From the NCBI GenBank assembly GCA_965219015.1, contig CBDCNH010000013.1, positions 682,001 to 746,000 of the forward strand: a stretch of DNA of 64,000 nucleotides. Reading direction: 5' to 3'. The notes under the pieces are model-generated. The model was not told the origin of the DNA. It saw only the letters and a list, made by a program, of their open reading frames with translations, and did not search any database. This DNA comes from CBDCNH01 sp965219015 (GTDB lineage Bacteria; Pseudomonadota; Alphaproteobacteria; Rhodobacterales; Rhodobacteraceae). Shown here one piece after another: positions 1 through 8,300 of this stretch (within the stretch, counting starts at the first letter, position 1; every line of letters starts with the position of its first letter). A program made the translations under genes and the position numbers.

Positions 1-575
1 CGGTTTCGGAGATCGTGCTGGAGCGCCTCGGCGAACACCTTCACGCCCGCCTTCGCGACGTTGTAGGCGGGATCGCCGGGCGGCGTGGTGATCCCCTGCT
101 TCGAGCCGGTGGCGACGACGAGACCTGGCTCGCCGCCCTCGATCATGCCCGGCACGATCGCCTGCACGGTCCGCACGATGCCAAGGAGGTTGGTGTCGAT
201 GATCCGGTCCCAGGTGCCGTCCGCATCGAAGACCGAGCTGCCCGGCTGGATGCCGGCGTTAGCGAAGAGGGCGCGGACGGGCCCCAGCGTGCGGCGCGCG
301 CGGGCGACGGCGGCGTCGATTTCGCCCCGCTCGCGCACGTCCGCCGGCAGCGCCACGAGAGCGTCGGGCGCGGCGCCCCCAGCAATCAGGCTCTCGCGGG
401 CCCGGTCGAGAGGCGCCGACGGCAGGTCGATCATGCCCACCTTCATCCCGAGCGCGGCGCACCGCGCCGCAATGGCGAGCCCGATGCCCGAAGCGGCTCC
501 CGTGACGATGGCGCAGCCGCCCGCCCCGAGCGCCGGATGGCCGCCTTCGGCCGGTTCATCAATCCCATGCGTCAT
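1..575 (-). CDS. SDR family NAD(P)-dependent oxidoreductase (3' end outside window)
   Basis: Short-chain dehydrogenase/reductase, a cytosolic Rossmann-fold oxidoreductase. Read on the minus strand from ATG at 575, it shows the cofactor glycine motif TGAASGIG (about residues 25-32), the NAG motif, a catalytic Ser in an ATGSKQG context and the YNVAK catalytic Tyr/Lys pair near the window edge. The C-terminus runs off position 1, so about 190 residues are visible. The substrate cannot be told from the motifs. It is divergent from the amino-acid ABC importer that follows. The family call is firm; the specific activity is unknown. Confidence 0.85.
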   Translation of the reverse strand, partial: MTHGIDEPAEGGHPALGAGGCAIVTGAASGIGLAIAARCAALGMKVGMIDLPSAPLDRARESLIAGGAAPDALVALPADVRERGEIDAAVARARRTLGPVRALFANAGIQPGSSVFDADGTWDRIIDTNLLGIVRTVQAIVPGMIEGGEPGLVVATGSKQGITTPPGDPAYNVAKAGVKVFAEALQHDLRN

Positions 576-938
576 ACCATCTCCAGCCCGAGCCACGTCC
601 GCTTCGGACGACCTGTGACACCCTCGCCGTAGCGCCGCCAGGATGCATCCCCCGGACGTCGAACACCGTGTGCGCCCTGAGGTTCGACACCGGCGTCCCG
701 CGCGCGCTCATGGCGCGGGCTACAGGCGTGCGGGGAAGGCCACCCATGCTCCGGACCTGCCGCGACCAAGCGGCGGGCGGGGTCGCGGGTTCCCGGGCCG
801 ACGCGCCCGCGCCTCGGTCAAATGTTGGGCGGACCGGGCCCGCCCTGCACTTTGCGCTAGACGCGCACGCCTGATCGGACGTGAAATGTGGTCTGCGGCC
901 TGTCCGGGCCGGCACCAATCCGAGAGGGGAAGACGGAC
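576..938. other. intergenic region between divergent SDR gene and ABC importer
   Basis: No convincing gene lies in this 363-base gap; open frames here are GC-rich shadows with no family resemblance. It should hold the promoters of both divergent units. A short inverted repeat, GGGCGG and CCGCCC around a 7-base loop at 827-845, is the only structure seen. It could be an operator or chance. Confidence 0.4.
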
Positions 939-1757
939 ATGAACTACAGGACTGCGCTCCGCGGCGTTCTTTTCGGGGCCGCGTCGCTCGCCCTTGCGAT
1001 GCCGGCCGCGGCGGACCAGCTTGCGGACATCAAGGCCGCGGGCATGATCGTCACCGCGACCGACATGCACTACGCGCCGTTCGACATGCTGACGAACGGC
1101 ACCTACGAGGGCATGACCAAGGATCTCTTCGACGCGGTCAGCAAGACGATGGGCGTCGAGCCGCAGTACCAGGACATCCCGTGGACCGCCGAGCTGCCGG
1201 GGCTCGAGGTCGGCAAGTTCGACATCGTGATCGCACCCGTCACGATCACGCCGGAGCGGCTCGAGCGCTACACCTTCACGCCGCCCATCGCCGACGCGAC
1301 CGTGGCGCTCGTCAAGGCAGCGGGCGACGACACCATGCAGAAGCCCGCCGACATCGCCGGCAAGACCGTCGGCGTGCAGCAGGGCACCGCGCAGTTCCGC
1401 CAGCTCGAGGCGTTCGGCAAGACGCTCGGCGGCATCACGATCAAGGAATACGGCACCACCGACGAGGCCTATGCCGACCTCGTCGCGGGGCGGCTCAACG
1501 CGGTCGCGGGGTCGCTCCCCAATCTCGATTACCTGGTCAAGACGCGGCCTGAGTCCTTCGCCAAGTTCGAGCCCGCCCAGTTCGGCGAGCCCACGTTCTT
1601 CGCCTGGGTGCTCCGCAAGGACGCGAGCAGCGCGACCCTCGCCGCCGCCATCGCCGACGCCATGCACAAGATGACCGAGGATGGCACGGTCGAAGCGATC
1701 CAGACCAAGTGGCTCGGCAGCTACACCAAGCTGCCGATGGACGTGCCGGGCCAGTAA
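939..1757 (+). CDS. amino-acid ABC transporter substrate-binding protein
   Basis: Periplasmic solute-binding protein of the SBP_bac_3 family (272 aa) that delivers a polar amino acid or similar ligand to the permeases encoded next. The start at 939 follows a good Shine-Dalgarno (GAGAGGGGA). It opens a clear Sec signal peptide that ends near the Ala-Asp of AAADQL, about residue 23-24. The body has family hallmarks: a YAPFDM ligand-loop start, DIVIAPVTITPERLERYTFTPP and the PADIAGKTVGVQQGT hinge segment. An upstream in-frame ATG at 888 would bury the signal peptide and is rejected. Ligand identity is not evident. First gene of a four-gene operon. Confidence 0.9.
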   Translation: MNYRTALRGVLFGAASLALAMPAAADQLADIKAAGMIVTATDMHYAPFDMLTNGTYEGMTKDLFDAVSKTMGVEPQYQDIPWTAELPGLEVGKFDIVIAPVTITPERLERYTFTPPIADATVALVKAAGDDTMQKPADIAGKTVGVQQGTAQFRQLEAFGKTLGGITIKEYGTTDEAYADLVAGRLNAVAGSLPNLDYLVKTRPESFAKFEPAQFGEPTFFAWVLRKDASSATLAAAIADAMHKMTEDGTVEAIQTKWLGSYTKLPMDVPGQ

Positions 1758-1808
1758 CGCCCGCGGACCGCCGGCGCTCGTCCGCTCCCGCTTCGGAACC
1801 GTCACCCG

Positions 1809-2456
1809 ATGTTCTCGGTCCAGGTTTTTCTCGACAGCTTCGGCCCGCTGGCCTGGGCGGCGCGGTACACGCTGCTCATCTCGGGCCTCGGCATCGCGCT
1901 CGGCCTCGTCCTTGGCGCGCTCGTCTGCGCGGCGGCGCTGTCGCCGTGGCGGGCGGCACGGGGTCCGGCGGCGATCTGGGTCAGCTTCCTGCGCGGCGTG
2001 CCGCTCCTCGTGCAGCTTCTGCTGATGTACTACATGCTCCCGGTGATCGGCATCGACGTGCCGGCCATCGTCGCGGCCGTGGTGACGGTGGGCATCTGCG
2101 CCAGCGCCTACATCTCGGAGATCTGGCGCGGCGCGATCGGCGCGCTGCCGCCCGGCCAGAGCGAGGCCGCGGTGGCGCTCGGCATGAGGGGAAGCGACAT
2201 CTGGACCAGGATCGTGCTGCCGCAGGCGGTGGCGATGTCGTTGCCCGCGCTCGTCAACGAGCTCATACTGCTCGTCAAGGCGTCCTCGCTCGTTTCGCTC
2301 GTGGGCATCCTCGAGGTCACGCGCGCGAGCCAGGCGCAGGCGGCCACCACGTTCCGCCCGCTCGAGGTCTACCTCGCTGCGGCGTGCATCTATCTCGCCG
2401 TCAACCTCTGCTTGGCCGGGCTCGGGCGGCTGCTCGAGCGCCGGCTGGCCGTCTGA
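1809..2456 (+). CDS. amino-acid ABC transporter permease (first)
   Basis: Inner-membrane permease of the His/Glu/Gln/Arg/opine family (215 aa, usual length). It has several hydrophobic helices, and the cytoplasmic EAA loop that docks the ATPase reads EAAVALGM followed by IVLPQA. The FLRGVPLLVQLLLMYY segment is typical of HisM/HisQ-type proteins. Its TGA overlaps the ATG of the second permease, so the two are translationally coupled and probably form a heterodimeric channel. Located 51 bases after the binding protein. Confidence 0.9.
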   Translation: MFSVQVFLDSFGPLAWAARYTLLISGLGIALGLVLGALVCAAALSPWRAARGPAAIWVSFLRGVPLLVQLLLMYYMLPVIGIDVPAIVAAVVTVGICASAYISEIWRGAIGALPPGQSEAAVALGMRGSDIWTRIVLPQAVAMSLPALVNELILLVKASSLVSLVGILEVTRASQAQAATTFRPLEVYLAAACIYLAVNLCLAGLGRLLERRLAV

Positions 2457-3127
2457 TGGACTGGGACATCCTGCGGGCCTACGCGCCCCTCCTCGCACGC
2501 GGGTTCGGCATGACCCTCCTGGCCTGGGCGGTCGGCAGCGTGCTCGGGATGGCGCTCGGCCTCGCGCTGGCGCTTTTGCGGCGCTACGGCCCGCGCCCGG
2601 TGGGCTGGCTCGTGCAGGGCTTCATCGAGGTCGTGCGCGGCACACCGTTCCTCGTCCAGCTCTTCGTGCTTTACTACGGAGGTCCGCTTGTGGGCCTCCG
2701 GCTCGACGCGCTGCCGGCGGGGCTCCTCGGCCTCACGGTCTACGGCAGCCCGTACTTCGCCGAGATCTTCCGCTCGGGCTTCGGCGCGGTACCGGCGGGC
2801 CAGATCGAGGCGGCGCGGGCGATCGGCATGGCGGAGCCCGCGATCGTGCGGCGCATCCTCTTGCCGCTCGGGCTCGTGTCGGCGCTGCCGGCGCTCGTCA
2901 ACTTTTCCATCATCCTGACGAAGGAGACGGTGATCCTCTCGGTCATCACCGTGCCGGAGCTGATGTATCAGGTGCAGCGCATGTCGACCGAAACGTTCCG
3001 CTACGTCGAAGCGAACCTCGTCCTGGCGCTGTTCTTCTGGGGGCTTGTCGAGGTCATCTCGCGCGCCGGGCGGCGGTTCGAGACCCGCGTGACGCGACAC
3101 CTTCGCCCGGAGCCGCAGCGTGGCTGA
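2456..3127 (+). CDS. amino-acid ABC transporter permease (second)
   Basis: Second HisM/HisQ-type permease (223 aa). It carries the VRGTPFLVQLFVLYYGG segment and the EAA loop EAARAIGM with ILLPLG. Translation starts at the ATG overlapping the preceding stop codon; a longer open frame to 1709 is only the other permease read out of frame. The C-terminus overlaps the GTG start of the ATPase gene by eight bases. It should pair with the first permease in the membrane. Confidence 0.9.
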   Translation: MDWDILRAYAPLLARGFGMTLLAWAVGSVLGMALGLALALLRRYGPRPVGWLVQGFIEVVRGTPFLVQLFVLYYGGPLVGLRLDALPAGLLGLTVYGSPYFAEIFRSGFGAVPAGQIEAARAIGMAEPAIVRRILLPLGLVSALPALVNFSIILTKETVILSVITVPELMYQVQRMSTETFRYVEANLVLALFFWGLVEVISRAGRRFETRVTRHLRPEPQRG

Positions 3128-3896
3128 CGCAGCGTCCGTCGAGATCAGCGGCGTCGACAAGTTCTACGGCACGTTCCGGGCACTCACGCGCGTCGACCTG
3201 TCGGTGCTGCCGGGCAAGGTGACCTGCCTCATCGGTCCGTCGGGCTCGGGCAAGTCCACGCTCTTGCGCTGCATCAACTTCCTCGAGGCCTACGACGCAG
3301 GGGAGATCCGCATCGACGGGCGGATCATCGGCTACGAGCGCGCGGGTGGGCGGCGAATGTCGGGCCGGCACCTGCGCGAGATGCGGCAGTCGATCGGGAT
3401 GGTGTTCCAGCAGTTCAACCTCTGGCCGCACATGACGGCGCTCGAGAACGTGGCCGAGGGGCTCCTGCGCGTCCGCCGCCTGTCCCGGCGGGAGGCGGAC
3501 GCGCGCGCCGAGGCCGCGCTCGAGAAGGTCGGGCTCGGCGACCGGATGGCGCGGCACCCCGCGCACCTGTCGGGCGGACAGCAGCAGCGCGTCGCCATCG
3601 CGCGCGCCATCGCGATGGAGCCGAGGCTGATGCTCTTCGACGAGCCGACCTCGGCGCTCGACCCCGAGCTGGTGGGCGAGGTTCTCGGCGTGATGCGGAC
3701 TTTGGCCGAGGAGGGCATGACGATGGTGGTCGTCACGCACGAGATGGGCTTCGCGGCCCATGTCGCCGACCGGGTCGCGTTCATCGACGGGGGCGAGATC
3801 GTCGCCGAGGACACGCCGGACGCCATCCTCGGCAGAACCGAAGATCCGCGCATCCGGTCGTTCCTCCGCACCTTCCACGAGCGCAACAGCTTCTGA
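3120..3896 (+). CDS. amino-acid ABC transporter ATP-binding protein
   Basis: ATPase subunit of the importer (258 aa, GTG start). Walker A is GPSGSGKST (residues 39-47), followed by the Q-loop in VFQQFNLWPH, signature LSGGQQQR, Walker B LMLFDEP and switch histidine in VVVTHEMGF. This is the GlnQ/HisP type that energises polar amino-acid uptake. It closes the operon of one binding protein, two permeases and one ATPase, so the system looks complete. A second, degraded transporter of the same class lies near 30-31.5 kb. Confidence 0.93.
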   Translation: MADAASVEISGVDKFYGTFRALTRVDLSVLPGKVTCLIGPSGSGKSTLLRCINFLEAYDAGEIRIDGRIIGYERAGGRRMSGRHLREMRQSIGMVFQQFNLWPHMTALENVAEGLLRVRRLSRREADARAEAALEKVGLGDRMARHPAHLSGGQQQRVAIARAIAMEPRLMLFDEPTSALDPELVGEVLGVMRTLAEEGMTMVVVTHEMGFAAHVADRVAFIDGGEIVAEDTPDAILGRTEDPRIRSFLRTFHERNSF

Positions 3897-4037
3897 TGCG
3901 GGCGCTGACGCTGGCGCATCCCCTCGCGACAACCAGCGATTAGGTTCCTCCTCGCGCCCCTACATTCCATCCGCACGGCCGCCGAACGTTATTTCGCCGC
4001 GCGGTCCCGGTCGGAACGGACATTCAAATCGGCCGCA

Positions 4038-4832
4038 TCACACCGGCATCGGCACGGAGCCGACGGCGGCGAGGAGCATCCAGAGGCCCATCGCGATCAT
4101 CGCGAGGTTCTCGCTGAGCGAGATGAACCCCAGCGGCACGTTTGAGCCGCCGCCGACGCAGGCGCACCTGAGGTCGCGGTGCTCGACATAGACCGCCTTG
4201 GCGACGGACGCCGCGCCGACCATCCCGATCACCAGCGCCACCGGCACCGAGAGCCACGGGGCGACGCCCGCGACCATCAGCACGCCGACGCCGGCCTCGA
4301 GCCAGGGGAAGGCGTAGGCGTAGCGCACGTCGCGACGGGCCAGCAGATCATAGCCGAGGAAGCCATTGGTAAACGTTTCCACGTCGCGCAGTTTCTGCAC
4401 GGCGAGAAGCGCCGTGGCGAGCCCGAGGAACCACCACAGGGTCAGGCCGGGCACCACCGCGCCGCGCATCACCCAGGACAAAGCGACGGACAGCGCCAGT
4501 GCCATCCCGAAAATGGCGCCGACGGGCGCGTAGGTCAGCGCGTCCTTGTCGGGGACCGCGAACCCGAAATGCCGGCGCAGATCGTCGTGCCCGCCTATGC
4601 GCTCGCCACCGATCCACGCCTGCGGCGTGGTTTTCACCCCGTACTCGGCCTTGAAGGCATCCTGCTCGCCGCGCGAGGTCAGCAGGTGATCCTCGACCTC
4701 GAAGCCCTGCCGGCGCAGCAGGTCGCGCGACTTCAGCCCGAACGGGCAGAGGTGCTCGGGCGTCGCCATGCGCCAGAGCACGGCCTTTGGCGTGGCGGCT
4801 GTGGTTGGCGTCGCTTCGGTCAATGCTGCCAT
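4038..4832 (-). CDS. glutaredoxin-MauE fusion membrane protein
   Basis: Two-part protein of 264 aa. Residues 15-85 are a glutaredoxin-like thioredoxin fold with a CPFG active site (Cys29) and the cis-Pro motif TTPQAW. From about residue 98 there are four hydrophobic helices resembling MauE/DoxX-type membrane proteins, with a CAC pair near residue 229. MauE-type proteins serve disulfide or redox maturation; a role here in thiol or metal stress is inferred from the adjoining CsoR-like regulator, which ends only seven bases before this start and is surely co-transcribed. The ATG at 4832 is chosen because the glutaredoxin fold begins just after it. Confidence 0.8.
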   Translation of the reverse strand: MAALTEATPTTAATPKAVLWRMATPEHLCPFGLKSRDLLRRQGFEVEDHLLTSRGEQDAFKAEYGVKTTPQAWIGGERIGGHDDLRRHFGFAVPDKDALTYAPVGAIFGMALALSVALSWVMRGAVVPGLTLWWFLGLATALLAVQKLRDVETFTNGFLGYDLLARRDVRYAYAFPWLEAGVGVLMVAGVAPWLSVPVALVIGMVGAASVAKAVYVEHRDLRCACVGGGSNVPLGFISLSENLAMIAMGLWMLLAAVGSVPMPV

Positions 4833-4839
4833 GTCGTCC

Positions 4840-5118
4840 TCATTTCCGCGAGCGGTCGAACAGGTCGACCAGTTCGTCGAGTTTCTCCTGGGTGGCGGCG
4901 GCGTCCCCGGCGGCGATGGCCGCATGGACGCAGTGGCTCGCATGGTCGCGCAGGATTTCCGTCTCTGCCTTGGCAAGCGCCGCCTTCACCGCCTGGATCT
5001 GGTGCAGGATATCCATGCAGTAGCGGTCCTCCGCCACCATGCGTGCCACCCCCGACACCTGCCCCGCGATGCGGTTGAGACGGGTGATCTTAGCCGTTCG
5101 GCGGGCAGGGTCGTGCAT
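4840..5118 (-). CDS. CsoR/RcnR/FrmR-family metal- or thiol-sensing repressor
   Basis: Small all-helical DNA-binding repressor (92 aa) of the DUF156 family. The N-terminal helix has the typical LNRIAGQVSGVARM segment. The sensor residues fit the copper-sensor CsoR pattern: Cys in DRYCMD, then His and Cys four apart in HASHC. FrmR- and CstR-type sensors lack this His at that position. The start at 5118 gives the normal family length. It lies 18 bases downstream of a palindrome that fits an autoregulatory operator, and upstream of the glutaredoxin-MauE gene it probably controls. The inducer, copper or a reactive sulfur species, is inference. Confidence 0.85.
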   Translation of the reverse strand: MHDPARRTAKITRLNRIAGQVSGVARMVAEDRYCMDILHQIQAVKAALAKAETEILRDHASHCVHAAIAAGDAAATQEKLDELVDLFDRSRK

Positions 5119-5338
5119 CGCTGGCTCCTGGCTGACATACCCATAGGGGGTATATTGGACCTCGGCCGGGAGATTGCAACGGTGGCGGGAGCGAGCCACC
5201 GTCGCGCGTGACCGCCAGACCCGCTCCTTGCGGCTGCAAGAGAAACAGGCGCACCGCACGAACACTTGTAAATGCTGCACTGCAGCGCAACTATGGGAAT
5301 GCGCGCCCGTTTCGGGCGACGCCGGACCGGAGACCTCG
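5119..5338. other. region upstream of the CsoR-like unit
   Basis: Apart from the operator there is no recognisable gene. It lies between the minus-strand CsoR-like gene and the plus-strand esterase remnant and should carry both promoters. The segment around 5265-5290 is somewhat A/T-richer than its surroundings, but I could not assign a -35/-10 pair. Confidence 0.35.
5137..5153. promoter_or_regulatory. palindromic operator of the CsoR-like repressor
   Basis: ATACCC and GGGTAT form perfect 6-base arms around a 5-base centre. This G/C-tract palindrome flanked by ATA/TAT is the kind bound by CsoR/CstR-family tetramers. It ends 18 bases before the repressor start codon, where bound protein would block the promoter. 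Assignment follows from sequence symmetry and position; no footprint is implied. Confidence 0.7.
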
Positions 5339-5465
5339 ATGCCGCAGGACATGACCGACATTCTGCACCTCGTTCGATCAGGCCGGCTCTCTGAGGCAAC
5401 CGGGGCGATCCAGGAGCGTTTGCGGGGCGGGCAGGCTCCCGCGGTCCGGGCTTCGTCCGGGCCCG
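5339..5465 (+). other. out-of-frame N-terminal segment of the esterase gene
   Basis: Starting at ATG 5339, the frame reads MPQDMTDILHLVRSGR, then LSEATGAIQERLRGG. This matches the short helical leader (RLTRAGRLAEAT-like) that usually precedes the catalytic domain in PHB-depolymerase-family esterases. It is in a different frame from the catalytic domain starting at or after 5466. A net one-base change between about 5430 and 5470 would join them. Either the sequence has an indel or the gene has lost its native start. Confidence 0.6.
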
Positions 5466-6368
5466 ATGCGGGACGTCACGCCGCGGATGCGCTTGCTGAC
5501 AGGGCCGGCCAGGGCAGAAGGGACACCGGAGCCGCAAGCGCGTCCCACGACGCGCCCTGGTGGGACGATGGAGCGTCGGGAAGGTCGCGTTCCCTTCCGG
5601 CTCTTCCGCCCGTCGGCGCCGGTGGCCGACGCGCCGCTGATCGTGATGCTGCATGGCTGTACGCAAACCCCGGAGGATTTCGCGGCGGGGACGCGGATGA
5701 ACCTTGCCGCCGACCGGATCGGCGCGCATGTCATCTGGCCGGAGCAGACCCGCAGCGCCAATCCGAACGGATGCTGGAGCTGGTTCGATCCGTCCCATCA
5801 GGGCCGGAAGGGGGAAGCCGCGGCCATCGCTGCGATCGTGTCGGCAGTCTCGCGCGACGTGGCGCCGGAGGCCTCCGGCATTCACGTCGCCGGGCTCTCG
5901 GCCGGCGGTGCGATGGCAGCCATTCTGGGCGCGTCCTACCCGGAAGTCTTTGCTTCCGTTGGCATCCATTCAGGATTGCCGGTCGGCGCCGCGCACGATG
6001 TGCCCTCGGCCTTTGCGGCGATGCGGTCGGGGCGCAGCACCGCCCGAGCGCTCCCCGTACCTGCGATCGTGTTCCACGGCTCGGCCGACGCCACCGTGGC
6101 CCCGGCGAACGGGGCAGCCATCGCGCTGGCCGCCCGAACGACCGTCAAGCCGCGCCGGCGCACCGTCACGAAGGCGGGCCGCCGGGTGACGATCACTCGG
6201 ATCGAGACGGCGGATGGCGGCCCGGCAAGCGAACTCTGGGAGGTCGAGGGCCTCGGTCACGCCTGGTCAGGCGGCAACGCCGCCGGCAGCTACGCCGATC
6301 CGAAGGGCCCCGATGCAACCGCCGAGATGCTGCGCTTCTTCGGCGAGGTCGGCAGGCGCGCCCGGTGA
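5466..6368 (+). CDS. PHB depolymerase / esterase family alpha/beta hydrolase (possibly 5'-frameshifted)
   Basis: Catalytic domain of the type-1 extracellular PHB-depolymerase-like esterase family (300 aa in this frame). Visible motifs are the oxyanion loop MLHGCTQ, the nucleophile elbow GLSAGG, a VFHGSADATV segment with the probable Asp, and the catalytic His in GLGHAWSGG. Members hydrolyse polyhydroxyalkanoate oligomers or aryl and acyl esters; the true substrate is unknown. The first 35 or so residues after ATG 5466 look unlike the family, whose normal N-terminus is found in another frame at 5339. The gene therefore probably starts there with a frameshift. Confidence 0.75.
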   Translation: MRDVTPRMRLLTGPARAEGTPEPQARPTTRPGGTMERREGRVPFRLFRPSAPVADAPLIVMLHGCTQTPEDFAAGTRMNLAADRIGAHVIWPEQTRSANPNGCWSWFDPSHQGRKGEAAAIAAIVSAVSRDVAPEASGIHVAGLSAGGAMAAILGASYPEVFASVGIHSGLPVGAAHDVPSAFAAMRSGRSTARALPVPAIVFHGSADATVAPANGAAIALAARTTVKPRRRTVTKAGRRVTITRIETADGGPASELWEVEGLGHAWSGGNAAGSYADPKGPDATAEMLRFFGEVGRRAR

Positions 6369-6621
6369 CGGGCGATCGCGCGGTGCGATGCCGGAGCGGG
6401 CGATGCGACCCTCCGTCAGACGTCCGCAGGTGTGGTCGGTTCGCTGAAGCGCGCGGACCGGGGCGCGCTTTGCGACTGCCGGCCTCGCTCTGGCTCCTCG
6501 ACTCGTATCCCGAACCCCGCCGCTCCCAACGGTTCCGCCGATCGGCAGGACGCCCGGCGGCTGACGCATACGTGAGCACTCGGTCCGTGCGCCGCCGCGC
6601 GCAAGGCAGTACGGTGGCCGC

Positions 6622-7227
6622 ATGATCCGACGCATGCTTCTCGCGCTCTTCCTCACCATGCTGTCCCATCCGGCAGGCGCGCAGCAGATTCCGCTCGGCG
6701 CCATCTCGCACTACCTCAACGGCATCCGCACGGCACAGGCGTCGTTCGTCCAGACCAACGCCGACGGCAGCCGCTCGAAGGGAACGGTCTACATCCGCCG
6801 TCCGGGGCGGATGCGGTTCGAATATGCCAAACCGGACGACAATCTCGTGATCGCGGGCGGCGGGCAGGTCGCAATCTTCGATCCGCGGTCGAACGCGCCG
6901 CCGCAGCAGTTCCCGCTGTCGCGGACGCCGCTCAACCTGATCCTCGCCGCCCGCGTCGACCTTGGCCGCGCGCGGATGGTCACGGGCTACGGCCTCGATC
7001 CCCGGACCGGCGCGACCATCGTGGCGGCGCAGGACCCCGAGCACACCGACGCGGGCACGATCGCGCTCGCCTTCACGCCGAACCCGGTGGCGCTGCGCTC
7101 CTGGGTCATCACCGACGGCGGCGGCGCGCGGACCGAGGTGGTGCTCGGCCCGCTGCAGACCGGCAAGGACTTCCCGGCGAGCTACTTCAGCATCCCCAAC
7201 GAAGCCGCCCGCCGCCGCGGAGATTAG
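6622..7227 (+). CDS. lolA: outer-membrane lipoprotein carrier protein LolA
   Basis: Periplasmic chaperone (201 aa) that takes lipoproteins from LolCDE to the outer membrane. There is a Sec signal peptide ending around AGAQQ (residue 20-22). Conserved LolA features follow: QASFVQTNADGS, GTVYIRRPGRMRFEY and the following DDNLVIAGG strand. Length matches the short alphaproteobacterial LolA. It is preceded by a 253-base gap with no visible gene and followed at once by the orphan GspE fragment. Confidence 0.9.
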   Translation: MIRRMLLALFLTMLSHPAGAQQIPLGAISHYLNGIRTAQASFVQTNADGSRSKGTVYIRRPGRMRFEYAKPDDNLVIAGGGQVAIFDPRSNAPPQQFPLSRTPLNLILAARVDLGRARMVTGYGLDPRTGATIVAAQDPEHTDAGTIALAFTPNPVALRSWVITDGGGARTEVVLGPLQTGKDFPASYFSIPNEAARRRGD

Positions 7228-7268
7228 AGCGGGGGGCTTTGCGCACTGTCCCTGTTTCCGGGGCGAGT

Positions 7269-7547
7269 ATGATACGGCCCGTCGATCTCGGCGTGCCGCG
7301 CTACCTCGTCGCCGCCACGCTCAGGGGCGTGCTCTCGCAGCGGCTCGTCCAGAAGATCTGCACGGGCTGCCGCGGCGCCGGATGCACAGCGTGCGCCCAG
7401 ACCGGGCGCAAGGGACGGCAGGTCGTGTCGGAGCTCCTGGTGCTGGACGACGCGATGGCGGACCTTGTCAGCAAGGGCGGGCTGCGGTCGGCGCTGGAAG
7501 CGGCGGCCATCGCGAAGGGGTTCGTGGCGCTGCGGCAGGGTGCGTAG
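7269..7547 (+). pseudogene. C-terminal fragment of a GspE/PilB-type secretion ATPase
   Basis: Only the last 90 or so residues of a type II secretion or type IV pilus ATPase are present. The segment runs VDLGVPRYLVAATLRGVLSQRLV, then the zinc tetracysteine region (CTGC followed by CTAC with TGRKGR) and the ELLVLDD tail. The Walker motifs and N-terminal domains are absent, and nothing upstream continues them; lolA ends at 7227. This is a truncated remnant that cannot be an active ATPase. No other type II secretion gene is in the window. Confidence 0.75.
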
Positions 7548-7600
7548 GCTCCGAGCATAGTCTGGGACGTGACAGGATTCCGATGCCTGTTCAGGTATGA

Positions 7601-8026
7601 CTACGCATCGTAGCAAATTGTATTGCTGTAGCTGCGGACGATATCGAGAAGAAAAGATAGTCTAATGCATACTGAAGACTTTTTCTTAGGAACACCCCAT
7701 TCGAAGTTGTTTTTGGTCAGAAGAATATCAAACTTCAGCACGCCATCGTTACTTGAAGCATTTATCAGCTTATCTTTACGATAAGAACCAAACAAAAGAT
7801 AGCTGTTGCCGATGTCATCGTAAGCTTCTGCGTAAAAAGTATAATAGCCCTTGGATAGCAGCTCGCGAAACCCTTCTTCTTCCACGGCAACCTGTACGCG
7901 GAGGCCGTCTCGATTGCCCACTACGGATTTCTGGGTAACACCAACCAAGATGTCATTCTGAAAGACACCGCAGGAGGACACCAGCAGAACGAGTGCTTTG
8001 AGTGCGTGCTTGAAAGCGACATTCAT
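7601..8026 (-). CDS. hypothetical lipoprotein, candidate immunity protein
   Basis: 141 aa with no family I recognise. It begins with a basic, hydrophobic stretch and a lipobox-like LVSSC (Cys near residue 19), suggesting a periplasm-facing lipoprotein. Its base composition is clearly A/T-richer than the neighbourhood (AAA and TTT runs, Ile/Lys/Asn-rich), a sign of transfer. Its ATG overlaps the TGA of the open frame that follows an RHS fragment (ATGA at 8026-8023). This is the usual coupling of an immunity gene to a toxin tip. Immunity function is inference from position only. Confidence 0.55.
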   Translation of the reverse strand: MNVAFKHALKALVLLVSSCGVFQNDILVGVTQKSVVGNRDGLRVQVAVEEEGFRELLSKGYYTFYAEAYDDIGNSYLLFGSYRKDKLINASSNDGVLKFDILLTKNNFEWGVPKKKSSVCIRLSFLLDIVRSYSNTICYDA

Positions 8027-8300
8027 CTCCCCAGCATGCCCCCAAAGTCGCCATGGTGCAACGGGCTCATAATGTGCACATCTGTATTGCGATATCGCGT
8101 TTCCCGTGCAGAGTAGCTTGCTCCGATTTGAGCGATATAGTCGCTCTGATCCAGATGCCCTGGACGCGCCCGGATGTCGATCCAGTGTCCTGCGACGCCA
8201 GACGGGATCGAGCCCCGGGATCCGAACGGAACGGCATCCATCGTCACGAGGGCGCCGACCATCGGCCTCCCACCGGCCATGAGGGAACGCGCCGCTCGTG
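8023..8300 (-). pseudogene. possible RHS toxin-tip remnant coupled to the lipoprotein gene
   Basis: The open frame ending at 8023 continues about 90 residues downstream of the RHS fragment, in a different frame from the RHS core, and ends in SPLHHGDFGGMLGR. It has no motif I can name. Its stop overlaps the start of the putative lipoprotein gene. By position it would be the variable C-terminal tip of an RHS polymorphic toxin, shortened and shifted out of frame. It may equally be non-coding debris. Confidence 0.35.
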
